Under the pieces are notes generated by a model. The model worked only from the letters and a program-made list of their open reading frames with translations, ran no database searches and was not told where the DNA came from. 64,000 nucleotides of DNA from a virus: the IMG/VR virus record IMGVR_UViG_3300025109_000004, positions 1 through 64,000 of that record; one strand, written 5' to 3'. A program made the translations under genes and the position numbers. Positions 24,188 to 32,811 of this stretch are shown one piece after another (position 1 is the stretch's first letter; each line of letters begins with the position of its first letter).

Positions 24188-27100
24188 TTAGATGCCCTCA
24201 ACACTTTTATTTTTCTAAATTTTGTTCCAGTAGAAACAAGTCCCGACTCTGGTCCTAATGTAGAAAGTCCCCCATAAAACCACATCACATCATCAATAGG
24301 TATTGTTGCTTCAACAAGTATATGACTATCCCCCACAGCATACCTACCTGCATGGTTTACATCAGTCGACCAATAAGTCCCATTCATTTCTTTTATTTGT
24401 TTAGTTTTCTTCATTGTAGCTATATCATCAGCTTTCATAGAATTCATTCCACGAAATACTTTAAATTCTTTTACCCCCTGTTTCTTTAACCATTCCCTTT
24501 GAACACTTGCTGCTATATGAGATAATTCTAAAACTTCATCTGTTACTTTTCTTGAAGCATTAATCATAGTAAGTAATTGATCTGCTGATCCATTTGACAT
24601 CATTCCTACAACGCCCATATCGCTTGAATAAGTAAATTTACCTGTCTTTGCATAACTCATAGCCGTTGACATAATGGGACTTTGTCCTATAGTTTCCAAT
24701 CCTTGACCACTGGCACTACTCCAACTTTTAAAAGATTTAATAGCTTCCTCAGAAAATTCTTTATATAACATTTTCTTTTCTGCCATTACTGCAACATCCT
24801 CTGCTGCTTCCGTTAATAATTTTGCCCTACCTGTCACAGTTTCTGGAAATTCTATATTGCCAGCATTTCCTAAATTAAAAATCTCATCAGCGTTTTTCTT
24901 CCCCCAATTTTCTGCAACAGAAACATTGCTTGTAAGTTGAGATATATCTGAAGTGGGAAGTACTGTTGAAGGAGTTGGTTTCGGAGCAGTGACCCCTGTT
25001 TGACCACCTCGGATCGGTTTATTTACCATCACTCTTGCTTCTTTTATTTTATCCTCAAACCCCTTCACCAATTTTGGGAATCGTTTTTTAAGTATATTGT
25101 ATTCAGCCCGATTATTTATTGTTAAACTCATAAGTTGAGTAAAAATTTCTGGTTCTTGATAAGGAGTAGTAGCCCAATATTCAATACTATGCCCAGAAGA
25201 CTGACCACCTTTTGATAAAGCTGAAATAATATCTTTTGCAGAACGATCATTTATCCCAAGATTCCTTTGCAAATCTCTGATAGCTACCCTGCCCTCATAT
25301 TCGGTATTGACAATAAATTTCTTAATTCCTTTTCTCGTAGTATCATCAAACTTATCTCCAAAAACTTTTATATATTCCCCAATAACCCTTATCGCATCAG
25401 GATCATAGAAAGCATTTTGTCCGGACATCTTCACAAGAGTATCTCTCAATTTTGTATCCGACATTTTATTTAATTGTTTTAATCTATTTTGACTATATAT
25501 CTTCCACTTTTTTAAATCCTTTTTAGTCTCTTTAACTATCTCCTTGCTTAATTTCCTTATCTCTTTTCCAAAATCTCCTGTTTTAGAAAACCATGCTGAT
25601 CGGGAGGTACCAAAAAAATTATTTGGTTTTTTAGAAAACATATTATCAAGAAAATGTCCATACTCATGTGTTGAAGTTCTGTCTGCAGTTACGCGAGACA
25701 TATGAGTAACTTTTTCCTGTGGGTGATAATAAGAATTTTTGCTATCAGGCAAATCTCTCTTAACCCCTTTCGGAATCGGTCCTCTGGCAACAATCTGCTG
25801 CAATTCATTATCGGCTTGTTTATATTGTTCTATTAATATTCTTCTTTCTGCAGCACTTATGCCTTTTGCCTTCTTGAGCCTTGTTTCAAAAATCTTCATC
25901 GGCTCTTTATAATCAGCTGTAGGATCTATCGGAACAGATCCAGAGGGAACTATATCATCCAACAATGCTGTATCAACCATCGGAACCAAAGTACACCTAC
26001 ACGATGGATGAATCGGAGGACCATTTACATTACCATAGTCCATCGATAGTTTACCTCCTCGATCACCAGTAACGGTACTGCCCTCTTTTGCAAAAGGGTT
26101 ATCAAGAGGAAAAACCTTACCATCCATCTTACGACAGAATTGACAATTGTGAACAACAATCTTGTTTGCCGTATAACTATGATCCTCCTCAACCTCAAGA
26201 TTATATACCGGCTGAGTCCTTCTCACCTTCCATTTCTTTACTGACTTGACTTCTATATCAATAAAGCAACTCTGTTGTTCAATAGCTTCCTCTAATCTAA
26301 TTGCGCACGATGAAAAATTATTTATAATATCATTCTGTTTAAAATGTAATATCTGTCCTGTAAAAACCTGACTTAATTCTCTATCTCTTTTTCTAGTACT
26401 AATATCTGTATGGAAATAATCACCATCAGCCTCAATTATGATATTGTAATCAGGAAGAAAAAAGTCAACCCAAAATCTCCTCTTACCATTATTATAATAT
26501 TTTTGAGGTTCAAAATTTATGCTTTCCTTTTCCAAAAACCACCTGACCTTTTTCTCAAGATAAGAATTGCCTAAATGATTTTTTCCTCTATTAATAAAAG
26601 CAATTTTTAAAGCAGCATCATGTCTTTCTTTATTTTTCCATCCCCAATCAGGTTGCTTTGCAAGTTCCCTATTCTGCTTCACTTTCATCTTCCATGAAGG
26701 GGAACCTTTTTTATAAACTTCTTTGTTCGTCTTTGAAATCTTATCTTTGAAATCTTGCTGAAATTTTTCATCTTCCCATTTTATATCAAAAGCCTTTCTC
26801 ATCTTTTTTGTTTTCTTATATTTTCGATTATCCTCAGCAAGTTTTTCTTTCTGTTTTGGATCAGACCATCTAACTTTATTTGAATTCTGAGCATTACAAG
26901 AATAAGAACAATATTTTTTATCAATAGGAATTAAAGTATTACACTCTCTGCAAGGATGAGCTATATAAACTATCTTATCTCCCTGCTTAATTTTATCTGC
27001 TCTCTTCCATTCTCCATTAACAAGTATGGGATGATTTGCTGTACAAGTTAATCCTTTACCTCTACGAGAATTCCCCAAATTAATTCTCACAAACTTCCCA

Positions 27101-27996
27101 ACAAAATTACTTCTCTTTAAACCTATTACTTTTCTATAACGATCTTTATGAGTAAGTACTTTGTCCCCAACTTCAATATCCTGAATAGGAACAGAACTAT
27201 TCTTTGTCTGTACTCTTGTACCAGCAGGAAAACAAACCCTTTCGTCAAGTGCGGTGACCCATTCTTTACCTGTTACAACCCCGCTCTGTTTGTATGCCTC
27301 TATGGCTCCCTCATTTGCTGCCCGTGTAGTTTCAGTTCTCGCAATCTGCCGAGCCTTAACATCTGACATATTTTCAAACTGGTCCTTCACCCGATTTCTT
27401 AACTGAGTAATACTCTCTCCATTCTCTACCCCTACCGCAAGAGCATTCCTAATTCTTTCCTCAGCTGAGTTCATTACGCTATTGGCAAGCTTGATACTGT
27501 TCTCTGCAACGAACTGGGTCATCAATGGGTTATCTATAGCGAAAGAACCAATAAACTCTGCCTGCTCACCTCCAACTATGGTCTGAAGTTGAGCCATAGT
27601 CCGAGCACCGTTCTCAGCAGTGACTTCCTTCATGAACTCTTGACCTTCCTCTCTTAATCTTTTCGTCCACTCCCTGTTGCTGAACATCCAATTATCAAAC
27701 TGATCTTTTGTTACCATTACCTCATACGAAGTGCCTTTAGCATCTCCGTATACAAATCTCTTTTTCATCCTCCCCAACATCTGCTTACCCATATCAAGAA
27801 ACATCTTCGATAATACTTTCCGAAACTTTTCAGCATTTCCGATATTAGCTTTAAAGAAATCCATCCACCATCTGATCTGCTCCCTACGAGATAGCTTCTC
27901 ATTCTCTTTCAGAAGAATATCAAGGCACAGATCCATAGCCAGAAGTCCCGCTAGATCGTATTGAATGGTATTCAGCTGTTGTGTTTGAAGATTCAT
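24184..27996 (-). CDS. MuF head protein with intein, metallopeptidase and ART-like domains
   Basis: 1270 residues. Residues 1-254 and 618-680 form the SPP1 gp7/MuF domain (ARQIARTETTRAANEGAIEA, WVTALDERV, then CQFCRKMDGKVF and PPIHPSCRC). An intein occupies 255-617. Residues 757-957 contain a metallopeptidase-like region: HEYGH (777-781) inside STHEYGHFLDNMF, with a candidate third ligand in SIEYWATTPYQEPE. The C-terminal 100 residues (1175-1270) show R-G (Arg1182, FKVFRGMN), YWST (1208-1211) and ESG...TGTKF (Glu1250), the R-S-E order of ADP-ribosyltransferases. MuF proteins enter the capsid, so this may be injected. The ART catalytic Glu position is ambiguous. Confidence 0.9.
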   Translation of the reverse strand: MNLQTQQLNTIQYDLAGLLAMDLCLDILLKENEKLSRREQIRWWMDFFKANIGNAEKFRKVLSKMFLDMGKQMLGRMKKRFVYGDAKGTSYEVMVTKDQFDNWMFSNREWTKRLREEGQEFMKEVTAENGARTMAQLQTIVGGEQAEFIGSFAIDNPLMTQFVAENSIKLANSVMNSAEERIRNALAVGVENGESITQLRNRVKDQFENMSDVKARQIARTETTRAANEGAIEAYKQSGVVTGKEWVTALDERVCFPAGTRVQTKNSSVPIQDIEVGDKVLTHKDRYRKVIGLKRSNFVGKFVRINLGNSRRGKGLTCTANHPILVNGEWKRADKIKQGDKIVYIAHPCRECNTLIPIDKKYCSYSCNAQNSNKVRWSDPKQKEKLAEDNRKYKKTKKMRKAFDIKWEDEKFQQDFKDKISKTNKEVYKKGSPSWKMKVKQNRELAKQPDWGWKNKERHDAALKIAFINRGKNHLGNSYLEKKVRWFLEKESINFEPQKYYNNGKRRFWVDFFLPDYNIIIEADGDYFHTDISTRKRDRELSQVFTGQILHFKQNDIINNFSSCAIRLEEAIEQQSCFIDIEVKSVKKWKVRRTQPVYNLEVEEDHSYTANKIVVHNCQFCRKMDGKVFPLDNPFAKEGSTVTGDRGGKLSMDYGNVNGPPIHPSCRCTLVPMVDTALLDDIVPSGSVPIDPTADYKEPMKIFETRLKKAKGISAAERRILIEQYKQADNELQQIVARGPIPKGVKRDLPDSKNSYYHPQEKVTHMSRVTADRTSTHEYGHFLDNMFSKKPNNFFGTSRSAWFSKTGDFGKEIRKLSKEIVKETKKDLKKWKIYSQNRLKQLNKMSDTKLRDTLVKMSGQNAFYDPDAIRVIGEYIKVFGDKFDDTTRKGIKKFIVNTEYEGRVAIRDLQRNLGINDRSAKDIISALSKGGQSSGHSIEYWATTPYQEPEIFTQLMSLTINNRAEYNILKKRFPKLVKGFEDKIKEARVMVNKPIRGGQTGVTAPKPTPSTVLPTSDISQLTSNVSVAENWGKKNADEIFNLGNAGNIEFPETVTGRAKLLTEAAEDVAVMAEKKMLYKEFSEEAIKSFKSWSSASGQGLETIGQSPIMSTAMSYAKTGKFTYSSDMGVVGMMSNGSADQLLTMINASRKVTDEVLELSHIAASVQREWLKKQGVKEFKVFRGMNSMKADDIATMKKTKQIKEMNGTYWSTDVNHAGRYAVGDSHILVEATIPIDDVMWFYGGLSTLGPESGLVSTGTKFRKIKVLRASK
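26146..27234 (-). mobile_element. Intein with Vsr-like endonuclease in the MuF gene
   Basis: 363 residues, beginning CFPAGTRVQTKNS (Cys1) and ending DHSYTANKIVVHN with Cys as the next residue, i.e. complete splice junctions of a class 1 intein. Block B is TCTANHPILVNGEW. Between the Hint halves lie a Cys4 knuckle (CREC...CSYSC), basic helices, and WVDFFLPDYNIIIEADGDYF followed by His, a PD-(D/E)xK/Vsr-like (edxHE type) endonuclease signature. Excision rejoins ALDERV to CQFCRK, an uninterrupted MuF motif. Should be able to home into the intein-free gene. Confidence 0.9.
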
Positions 27997-28251
27997 TTAC
28001 TCTTTAATATCCTCATAGTATTCTTCGATAATCCCTCTCAACTTCAAAGCATTTATTAATTTAAGATTTTCTTTCTGTTGTTTTTTCACTTGCCTTTTTA
28101 ACTCATGAATATCTTCAAATATCGCAAGTATAGAAGTTTCCCATACCAAATCTAAAGCTCTTCCATACTCAGTCATATACTTATGAACTTTTTCTCTTTC
28201 AAATACTTCATCTTCTTTCTGAACTTCTTTATAAAATTTTTCTATTGCCAT
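27997..28251 (-). CDS. Coiled-coil protein, unknown
   Basis: 84 residues, almost wholly helical: IHELKRQVKKQQKENLKLIN is a clear coiled-coil run. ATG has SD AGGAGGGCAAACCT. Ends one base before the MuF gene begins. Small coiled-coil proteins between portal and MuF genes may be scaffolds, but I have no further evidence. Confidence 0.65.
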   Translation of the reverse strand: MAIEKFYKEVQKEDEVFEREKVHKYMTEYGRALDLVWETSILAIFEDIHELKRQVKKQQKENLKLINALKLRGIIEEYYEDIKE

Positions 28252-28271
28252 AGGTTTGCCCTCCTATTGGT

Positions 28272-28469
28272 TTACTCTGGAATAAACAACTCATCCCTTA
28301 TCATATAGCAGTCACACTTATCATGACATGGTGTGACTATCTCATCAAAGTTAGCATTGTCAAGAGTCTTACAACCACAGTTTTTTAATTCACATTTATT
28401 ACCAACCCTGAAGATGAATGGTCCATCCATCGATTTCTCTTTTTGTATCTCCTCAACATTCTTGTCCAA
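28272..28469 (-). CDS. Cys-rich small protein
   Basis: 65 residues from a TTG at 28469, or 52 from ATG at 28430. Contains CELKNCGCKTLDN and CHDKCDCYMI, seven Cys with His, likely a zinc fold. Upstream gene stops 2 nt away. Unknown function; the start is uncertain because neither codon has a well-spaced SD. Confidence 0.6.
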   Translation of the reverse strand: MDKNVEEIQKEKSMDGPFIFRVGNKCELKNCGCKTLDNANFDEIVTPCHDKCDCYMIRDELFIPE

Positions 28470-28470
28470 A

Positions 28471-28737
28471 TCAATATGCCTTCGTTAAAGGATTCCGAAT
28501 CGTGCCGACAGCCAGAGAGGAGGCATTCCCGATGACCATTACCTGTCGTGTAGTGACAACTTCCTTCACAGCCTTTGCAATAGCCTTGCGATCCAATATA
28601 GTTAACTTGATCGGAACCATCACTGTCACAATATCTTTATCAATGACTTTTGTTTTCTTGGCGACTTTGACCACTCCACAAATTATTTTATCGATGTCAC
28701 TGACTTTAGGTTTTGCTTTCGTTTCATCTTTTGCCAT
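28471..28737 (-). CDS. Unknown small protein
   Basis: 88 residues. MAKDETKAKPKVSDIDKIIC start, then beta/alpha alternation (DIVTVMVPIKLTILDRKAIA, TTRQVMVIGNASSLAVGTIR). SD AAAAGGAGGACAAAAAATT. The beta-rich core could be a small capsid-associated protein; no family recognised. Confidence 0.65.
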   Translation of the reverse strand: MAKDETKAKPKVSDIDKIICGVVKVAKKTKVIDKDIVTVMVPIKLTILDRKAIAKAVKEVVTTRQVMVIGNASSLAVGTIRNPLTKAY

Positions 28738-28766
28738 AATTTTTTGTCCTCCTTTTTAATTTATGT

Positions 28767-28946
28767 TTAACAATTATATACCTTGCCGTAAATCAAGATA
28801 CACATCATTCGATAGCAATCCATACAATGTATTCTGCCGTTAACCAATCCATAGTCCTCATCACCAAACATTTCCCTACCACACTCAGTACAGACATATT
28901 TCTGAGTTCTATATTTTTTATCTATATTTGTTTGAACAGTTTCCAT
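28767..28946 (-). CDS. LIM-like zinc-finger protein
   Basis: 59 residues from the ATG at 28946, 2 codons after the portal stop. CTECGREMFGDEDYGLVNGR followed by HCMDCYR gives a CxxC...HCxxC pattern of LIM or ribbon-type zinc fingers. Longer in-frame starts lie inside the portal gene and are rejected. Function unknown. Confidence 0.65.
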   Translation of the reverse strand: METVQTNIDKKYRTQKYVCTECGREMFGDEDYGLVNGRIHCMDCYRMMCILIYGKVYNC

Positions 28947-28950
28947 ATTA

Positions 28951-30366
28951 TTAATACCCTGCTGATTTCTTTCCCTGTATCTCCTGAATCTTTTGGTAAA
29001 TACGTTGGGCAATCGCGGCAGTAACATTTTCATCCTGTTCGGGAGGAGCAGTACCGACCGGCAACCATAAACCCTGTCCAAGTGGCAAGTCACCCCATGA
29101 AACATCGTCCAGTCCATCCTTTTTTCTCTCCTGATTAATACTGGAGTAGAAATATTTCAATCGGGATTCTCTCTGCTTTATCTTCAGTTCTGTATCTTCA
29201 GGCAACAGATCATCGTAGGCAACAAACAGATTTTCATCATATCGAGGTATCACCTGCTCATTCAGTTTCTCCTCGATCCTTGTCAACCTCGGCTCAATGG
29301 TATCCTTAATCCATTGTCTCTCACCAGCCTCTGCATTCGCCTTGTTAACATTCTCGGTAACTATCTTGCTCATTGGTACACCGAAGGCAGCAGCAATCAT
29401 CTCCCTGTTGTACTTCTTCCCCTTTTCAAATGCCAACTCCTTGGGACTGAAAGCTATCTTCTCATACTTTAATCCGGATGAGAGGACAACGGTTTTGCCC
29501 TGACGACCAAACCCACTATACCGAGCCTTCCATAATTTCCTGATCCTTTCAAACTCCTCCTCATCAAGTTCCTGTTCGGTACTCAGTACACCTTCCGGCG
29601 CGGCATTGTTCTTCAACAAGGCTTCCTCAAATGCCTGCCCCTGCTGATCAATAACAAATGTTTTCCTGACCGCAACCAGAGGACTATAGCCATAAAACAT
29701 ACTCGTTGGAGATCCAAATTTAAAGTGAACGATCTCGTGGATATCAAACGGAATCTTGATCGTCCCCATATCATAGACATACCCACCAACAAATGTTTTA
29801 TCATCTGTAACAATCTTCATGTTCTGACTTGGCAGTACCCATATCTGTCTAGGAATCTTCAAAGTTGGATCATCAGCGATGTACCAAAAAGCATCCCCTG
29901 TTAGCTCAAGATAAATTTGGGTCAGTTCCCACAAGTCAAACCGATTAATAAAAGCATTCACATTCTGCATGAGTAAAAGGAACGGGTGATCAACCACTTC
30001 CTCAACCTCTACTGCTTTTGAAAGCCACGGTTGTAGATGAGCAAATGATTCCAGGCGATCTCTTTTCTCCTTCGTCACTGCTCTCGTAGGAACCTGAAGT
30101 TTACGTCCCGGTACTTTCTTGGCAACAAATAATCTCAATGGGGCATTGGCAACTGCCGAAGAATTTCTACTCACACAAACATAGACCCAATCCACATATG
30201 CCTGCACTTGAAGCTTGGGGTTATCTGGCTGGGGTATGTCCTTACCCCTCTGCATTGGGTTAATGATAAATGGTATCTTGGTCTTACTGATATTCATATC
30301 CGCCAGTATATCCTCACGGGCAGACTTCTTCTCTACATTCTCAAATTGTGATTCCATTAAGTTCAT
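28951..30366 (-). CDS. Portal protein (HK97 portal family)
   Basis: 471 residues. QAYVDWVYVCVSRNSSAVAN is the first helix of the HK97 portal clade, then ELTQIYLELTGDAFWYIADD and IWVLPSQNMKIVTDD in the clip/stem region, and GKKYNREMIAAAFGVPMSKI near residue 320, the portal hallmark. Gene order TerS-TerL-portal-MuF-protease-capsid supports it. Forms the dodecameric ring at one capsid vertex through which DNA passes. Start could be either of two ATGs nine bases apart. Confidence 0.95.
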   Translation of the reverse strand: MNLMESQFENVEKKSAREDILADMNISKTKIPFIINPMQRGKDIPQPDNPKLQVQAYVDWVYVCVSRNSSAVANAPLRLFVAKKVPGRKLQVPTRAVTKEKRDRLESFAHLQPWLSKAVEVEEVVDHPFLLLMQNVNAFINRFDLWELTQIYLELTGDAFWYIADDPTLKIPRQIWVLPSQNMKIVTDDKTFVGGYVYDMGTIKIPFDIHEIVHFKFGSPTSMFYGYSPLVAVRKTFVIDQQGQAFEEALLKNNAAPEGVLSTEQELDEEEFERIRKLWKARYSGFGRQGKTVVLSSGLKYEKIAFSPKELAFEKGKKYNREMIAAAFGVPMSKIVTENVNKANAEAGERQWIKDTIEPRLTRIEEKLNEQVIPRYDENLFVAYDDLLPEDTELKIKQRESRLKYFYSSINQERKKDGLDDVSWGDLPLGQGLWLPVGTAPPEQDENVTAAIAQRIYQKIQEIQGKKSAGY

Positions 30367-30558
30367 TTATATCCCAGCTCCTAAAATATCCCACATATCT
30401 ATATTCAATGGTTCTCTTTTTATAACACTCTTTATTGATACCACTCTTACAAACTTACTATCTCTATATAATTCAACCTGCCCACACCTTCTATTACCAG
30501 TAATATATTCTTTATTACGCCATAAAACTTTAACACCAGCATTAATAGTTAGATTCAT
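30367..30558 (-). CDS. Small unknown protein
   Basis: 63 residues (MNLTINAGVKVLWRNKEYIT...), beta-rich and basic, with one Cys. Begins with ATGA overlap of the upstream gene's stop and ends just before the portal ATG. No family recognised. SH3-like composition is possible but not shown. Confidence 0.6.
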   Translation of the reverse strand: MNLTINAGVKVLWRNKEYITGNRRCGQVELYRDSKFVRVVSIKSVIKREPLNIDMWDILGAGI

Positions 30559-30803
30559 CTGCTTTGCTCCACAGAGTTAATCATTTCTCCAGTCGATGTA
30601 GTAAGATTCCATTTTTGTTTTGATGGTAGATCCTTTTTTATAAAAGCATCAGGCTCCTTGCAATCTTCAGGTATATACTCTTGGGTCATATCGTGCCACG
30701 TCAGATTCAGTTCATACTTGCTACAATACTGCCTCTCCTTGGAACAGTTAGGACAGTCATAGCAACGGGAGATAGTAAACATAACTTTCTTTTTAGTTGT
30801 CAT
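30555..30803 (-). CDS. Small Cys protein, unknown
   Basis: 82 residues. CYDCPNCSKERQYCSKYELN is a CxxCxxC...C cluster, later EDCKEPDAFI, so metal binding is plausible. ATGA coupling to the upstream gene. Phage-specific, family not recognised. Confidence 0.65.
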   Translation of the reverse strand: MTTKKKVMFTISRCYDCPNCSKERQYCSKYELNLTWHDMTQEYIPEDCKEPDAFIKKDLPSKQKWNLTTSTGEMINSVEQSR

Positions 30804-31006
30804 ATAGACACCCCCACTTTTTGTTTCAGATAATGAATATCTCTGAGTATGTTTGTCACATGTTCTTTCTGTAAAGAGTCTCCCACATACTCATCGGCTT
30901 TCTCTTCATCAAATTTTTCTACCGGCTTTTTCATTACTTCCTTATAACCAAAAAATGAAGTCACTCCCAACAACGGTATTTTCTTTATAAAATCTCTTCG
31001 TTTCAT
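30800..31006 (-). CDS. Small protein with Tat-like N-terminus
   Basis: 68 residues. The start MKRRDFIKKIPLLGVTSFFG fits a twin-arginine signal (RRDFIK followed by a short hydrophobic stretch). The rest is charged and helical (HVTNILRDIHYLKQKVGV). SD GAGGGCAAAAAT. There is no obvious cofactor-binding cargo, so this could be a membrane-anchored small protein or a false signal. Unknown function. Confidence 0.65.
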   Translation of the reverse strand: MKRRDFIKKIPLLGVTSFFGYKEVMKKPVEKFDEEKADEYVGDSLQKEHVTNILRDIHYLKQKVGVSI

Positions 31007-31031
31007 ATTTTTGCCCTCCCTAGTTTATTAC

Positions 31032-31256
31032 TTATTCCCAAATCGGAAAATCCTTCTCCTCACAAAGTGCTAGTAACTTAGCCCTACATTTTTCAATTGC
31101 CAAATACTCTTCACTTGTTAAATCTTTATTGTGGTCAAGTTCGATATTAATCCAATTATCAAAATCCTGCAATGCTGATAAATATTTACTCCCATTCTTG
31201 GCGCAGTTATATTCATACTCCTCATCCGGTAAACTAAATATGGTAAACTCGATCAC
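31032..31256 (-). CDS. Conserved small phage protein, unknown
   Basis: 74 residues: MIEFTIFSLPDEEYEYNCAK then KYLSALQDFDNWINIELDHN and ...RAKLLALCEEKDFPIWE. I recognise the layout (F-x-LPEE start, ALxDFxNWL centre, C-terminal helix) from many uncharacterised phage proteins, with no function known. Overlaps the stop of the upstream gene by 4 nt (ATGA). Confidence 0.65.
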   Translation of the reverse strand: MIEFTIFSLPDEEYEYNCAKNGSKYLSALQDFDNWINIELDHNKDLTSEEYLAIEKCRAKLLALCEEKDFPIWE

Positions 31257-31537
31257 TTGATTGATCCCCCCGTCGCCTCACTCAATCCTATATTCAATAG
31301 TATAAGATACCCTATCAGATCATCCACGGTGTTCTCATCATCTCCACTAAACCCAGAATTTTTTATTCTACTTAACTTGTCATCAATCCTATCACTTAAC
31401 TGCTGTACCGGATCTGCTTTTGAAAATATCCTCAAGGGCTCAAGGGCTGAATTGCCATACTTAATATTCTTCTCCAGCAGGAGTTTCTTAATCCTATCAC
31501 ACTCTTCAGCTATCTGTCTTTGTGAACGCTTGCTCAT
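31253..31537 (-). CDS. DUF1599 / nucleotide-modification-associated domain-like protein
   Basis: 94 residues. LLEKNIKYGNSALEPLRIFS, then DRIDDKLSRIKN and DDENTVDDLIGYLILLNIG match the helical DUF1599 family (K-N-x-D/K-YG, R-x-DDK, DDLxGYxxLL). The family is linked by context to modified nucleotides in phages, though its activity is unproven. Its presence with a 7-deazaguanine pathway is suggestive. Overlaps the upstream metallopeptidase-like gene by 32 nt. Confidence 0.65.
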   Translation of the reverse strand: MSKRSQRQIAEECDRIKKLLLEKNIKYGNSALEPLRIFSKADPVQQLSDRIDDKLSRIKNSGFSGDDENTVDDLIGYLILLNIGLSEATGGSIK

Positions 31538-31910
31538 ATAAACTATTTTCCCAATTTCTTAATTCTGAATTATCTCTCCTCCATCCAACAGTCCCAGTGG
31601 AAATAACCGTTACATGCTGTTCTTCCGATCTATATGCCCTTTGTTTCTCATCATCTTTTTCTTCCCTATCAACTTTCATTCCAAATGTATGTTCAACAGC
31701 ATGATTGATTTCATGATAGAGAGTATCAAGCATCATCCACTTACCCATATCATGCACAACCCATAGTATTTTTAAATCAAACTCACATTGGCCAGATGAC
31801 ATATGGGTTAAATAATATTTAAAATCCACCCACCTGATCTCATAATCAAAAGGTCCAATCTTAACAAACCCAACAGGACAACCATAAGTATCAATCTCCT
31901 TTTTAATCAT
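31506..31910 (-). CDS. Putative zinc metallopeptidase-like protein (HExxH)
   Basis: 134 residues. The motif LYHEINHAVEHTFGMKVDRE contains HExxH (His-Glu-Ile-Asn-His) on a helix, preceded by an extended domain (VVHDMGKWMMLDT). This resembles SprT-like or small phage metallopeptidases. No third ligand could be placed with certainty. Adjacent to the metallophosphoesterase gene (ATGA overlap). Confidence 0.65.
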   Translation of the reverse strand: MIKKEIDTYGCPVGFVKIGPFDYEIRWVDFKYYLTHMSSGQCEFDLKILWVVHDMGKWMMLDTLYHEINHAVEHTFGMKVDREEKDDEKQRAYRSEEQHVTVISTGTVGWRRDNSELRNWENSLYEQAFTKTDS

Positions 31911-32806
31911 AGTATGATCTTCTCAGCTGAAACGGGTTTACCTCTCCTTACCGCCATACAGACACAACCAAGTTCGGTTGGATCGTACCCCGCCTCCTCG
32001 CTATAGCTATCCCCCTCTATCTCCAGATCATACATCTTCACAAAACTTCCTCCCGAAATATACCAACAATGGTCAGGGTGTATATAGCTCCTACCAGTTA
32101 AGTCATGGGGCTGTGAATAGTGCTGAGTAATTTCTTTTCCATTGTCTGATAAGTATAATGCATGGGTCGGCTCATGAATCAAAATCTTGTGGCAATGTCC
32201 TTGAGCCTTGATAATACAGTCACCATGTTTTTCCTTTAACAACCTTTTCAGGATCAGCTCCATATTTGTTTTTCTTCTTGCGGGGTCATCGGCTGTTGAA
32301 CTTATCGTCCTCTTCCCGTGAGTTGCAAAAACTTTAAACAGCTGCCTACCCGACTTGGTAACAAAAGTTACCTTTGCGCTCCAAGTACCATAGGGGATTT
32401 TCAACTCCCTACATACGTACTGGGTGGACTGGAAATAAGGCCACATATGTTTAGGATGGTTACCGTTCAAGATACATATGTATTTCTCAGCCCCAATCTT
32501 TCTTGCTTCTCTGATGTACTCCTCAGCCTCGTACAGACACATCCCCGCCACCGGACCAATATCATTATCCTTGAGTATCTTGGATAGATGTGCCGGTGAG
32601 AACCTCTTAATGTCCCTCATGGAAACAGACTCGGTTACATCCCCAACATCAATCCCAATATTATGGTCCACCCCACGGTGAGGGCTGTTCATTCTCTTTG
32701 CTAACTTCCCCCACCCTTTCTTATAAGCAAATGGGTTACCACAATGACGATCTCCAAAAATCCACAAGTTAAAATTCAGCGGTACTTCTCTTGTTATAAG
32801 TTTCAA
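31907..32806 (-). CDS. Metallophosphoesterase
   Basis: 299 residues of the calcineurin-like superfamily. Motifs: NLWIFGDRHCGNPF (GDxH), IGIDVGDVTESV (GDxxE-like), ILNGNHPKHMW (GNHD/E position), FATHGKRT and IKAQGHCHK (GHxH). Would bind two metals and act on a phosphodiester or phosphomonoester, substrate unknown. In the region between TerL and portal, so perhaps a DNA-end or nucleotide phosphatase (inference). Confidence 0.8.
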   Translation of the reverse strand: MKLITREVPLNFNLWIFGDRHCGNPFAYKKGWGKLAKRMNSPHRGVDHNIGIDVGDVTESVSMRDIKRFSPAHLSKILKDNDIGPVAGMCLYEAEEYIREARKIGAEKYICILNGNHPKHMWPYFQSTQYVCRELKIPYGTWSAKVTFVTKSGRQLFKVFATHGKRTISSTADDPARRKTNMELILKRLLKEKHGDCIIKAQGHCHKILIHEPTHALYLSDNGKEITQHYSQPHDLTGRSYIHPDHCWYISGGSFVKMYDLEIEGDSYSEEAGYDPTELGCVCMAVRRGKPVSAEKIIL

Positions 32807-32811
32807 AATGA

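Noticed and set aside
31506-31910. Host-type SprT protease
   Set aside because: Only the HExxH helix is shared; the rest does not show SprT zinc-ribbon features, so the call was kept general.
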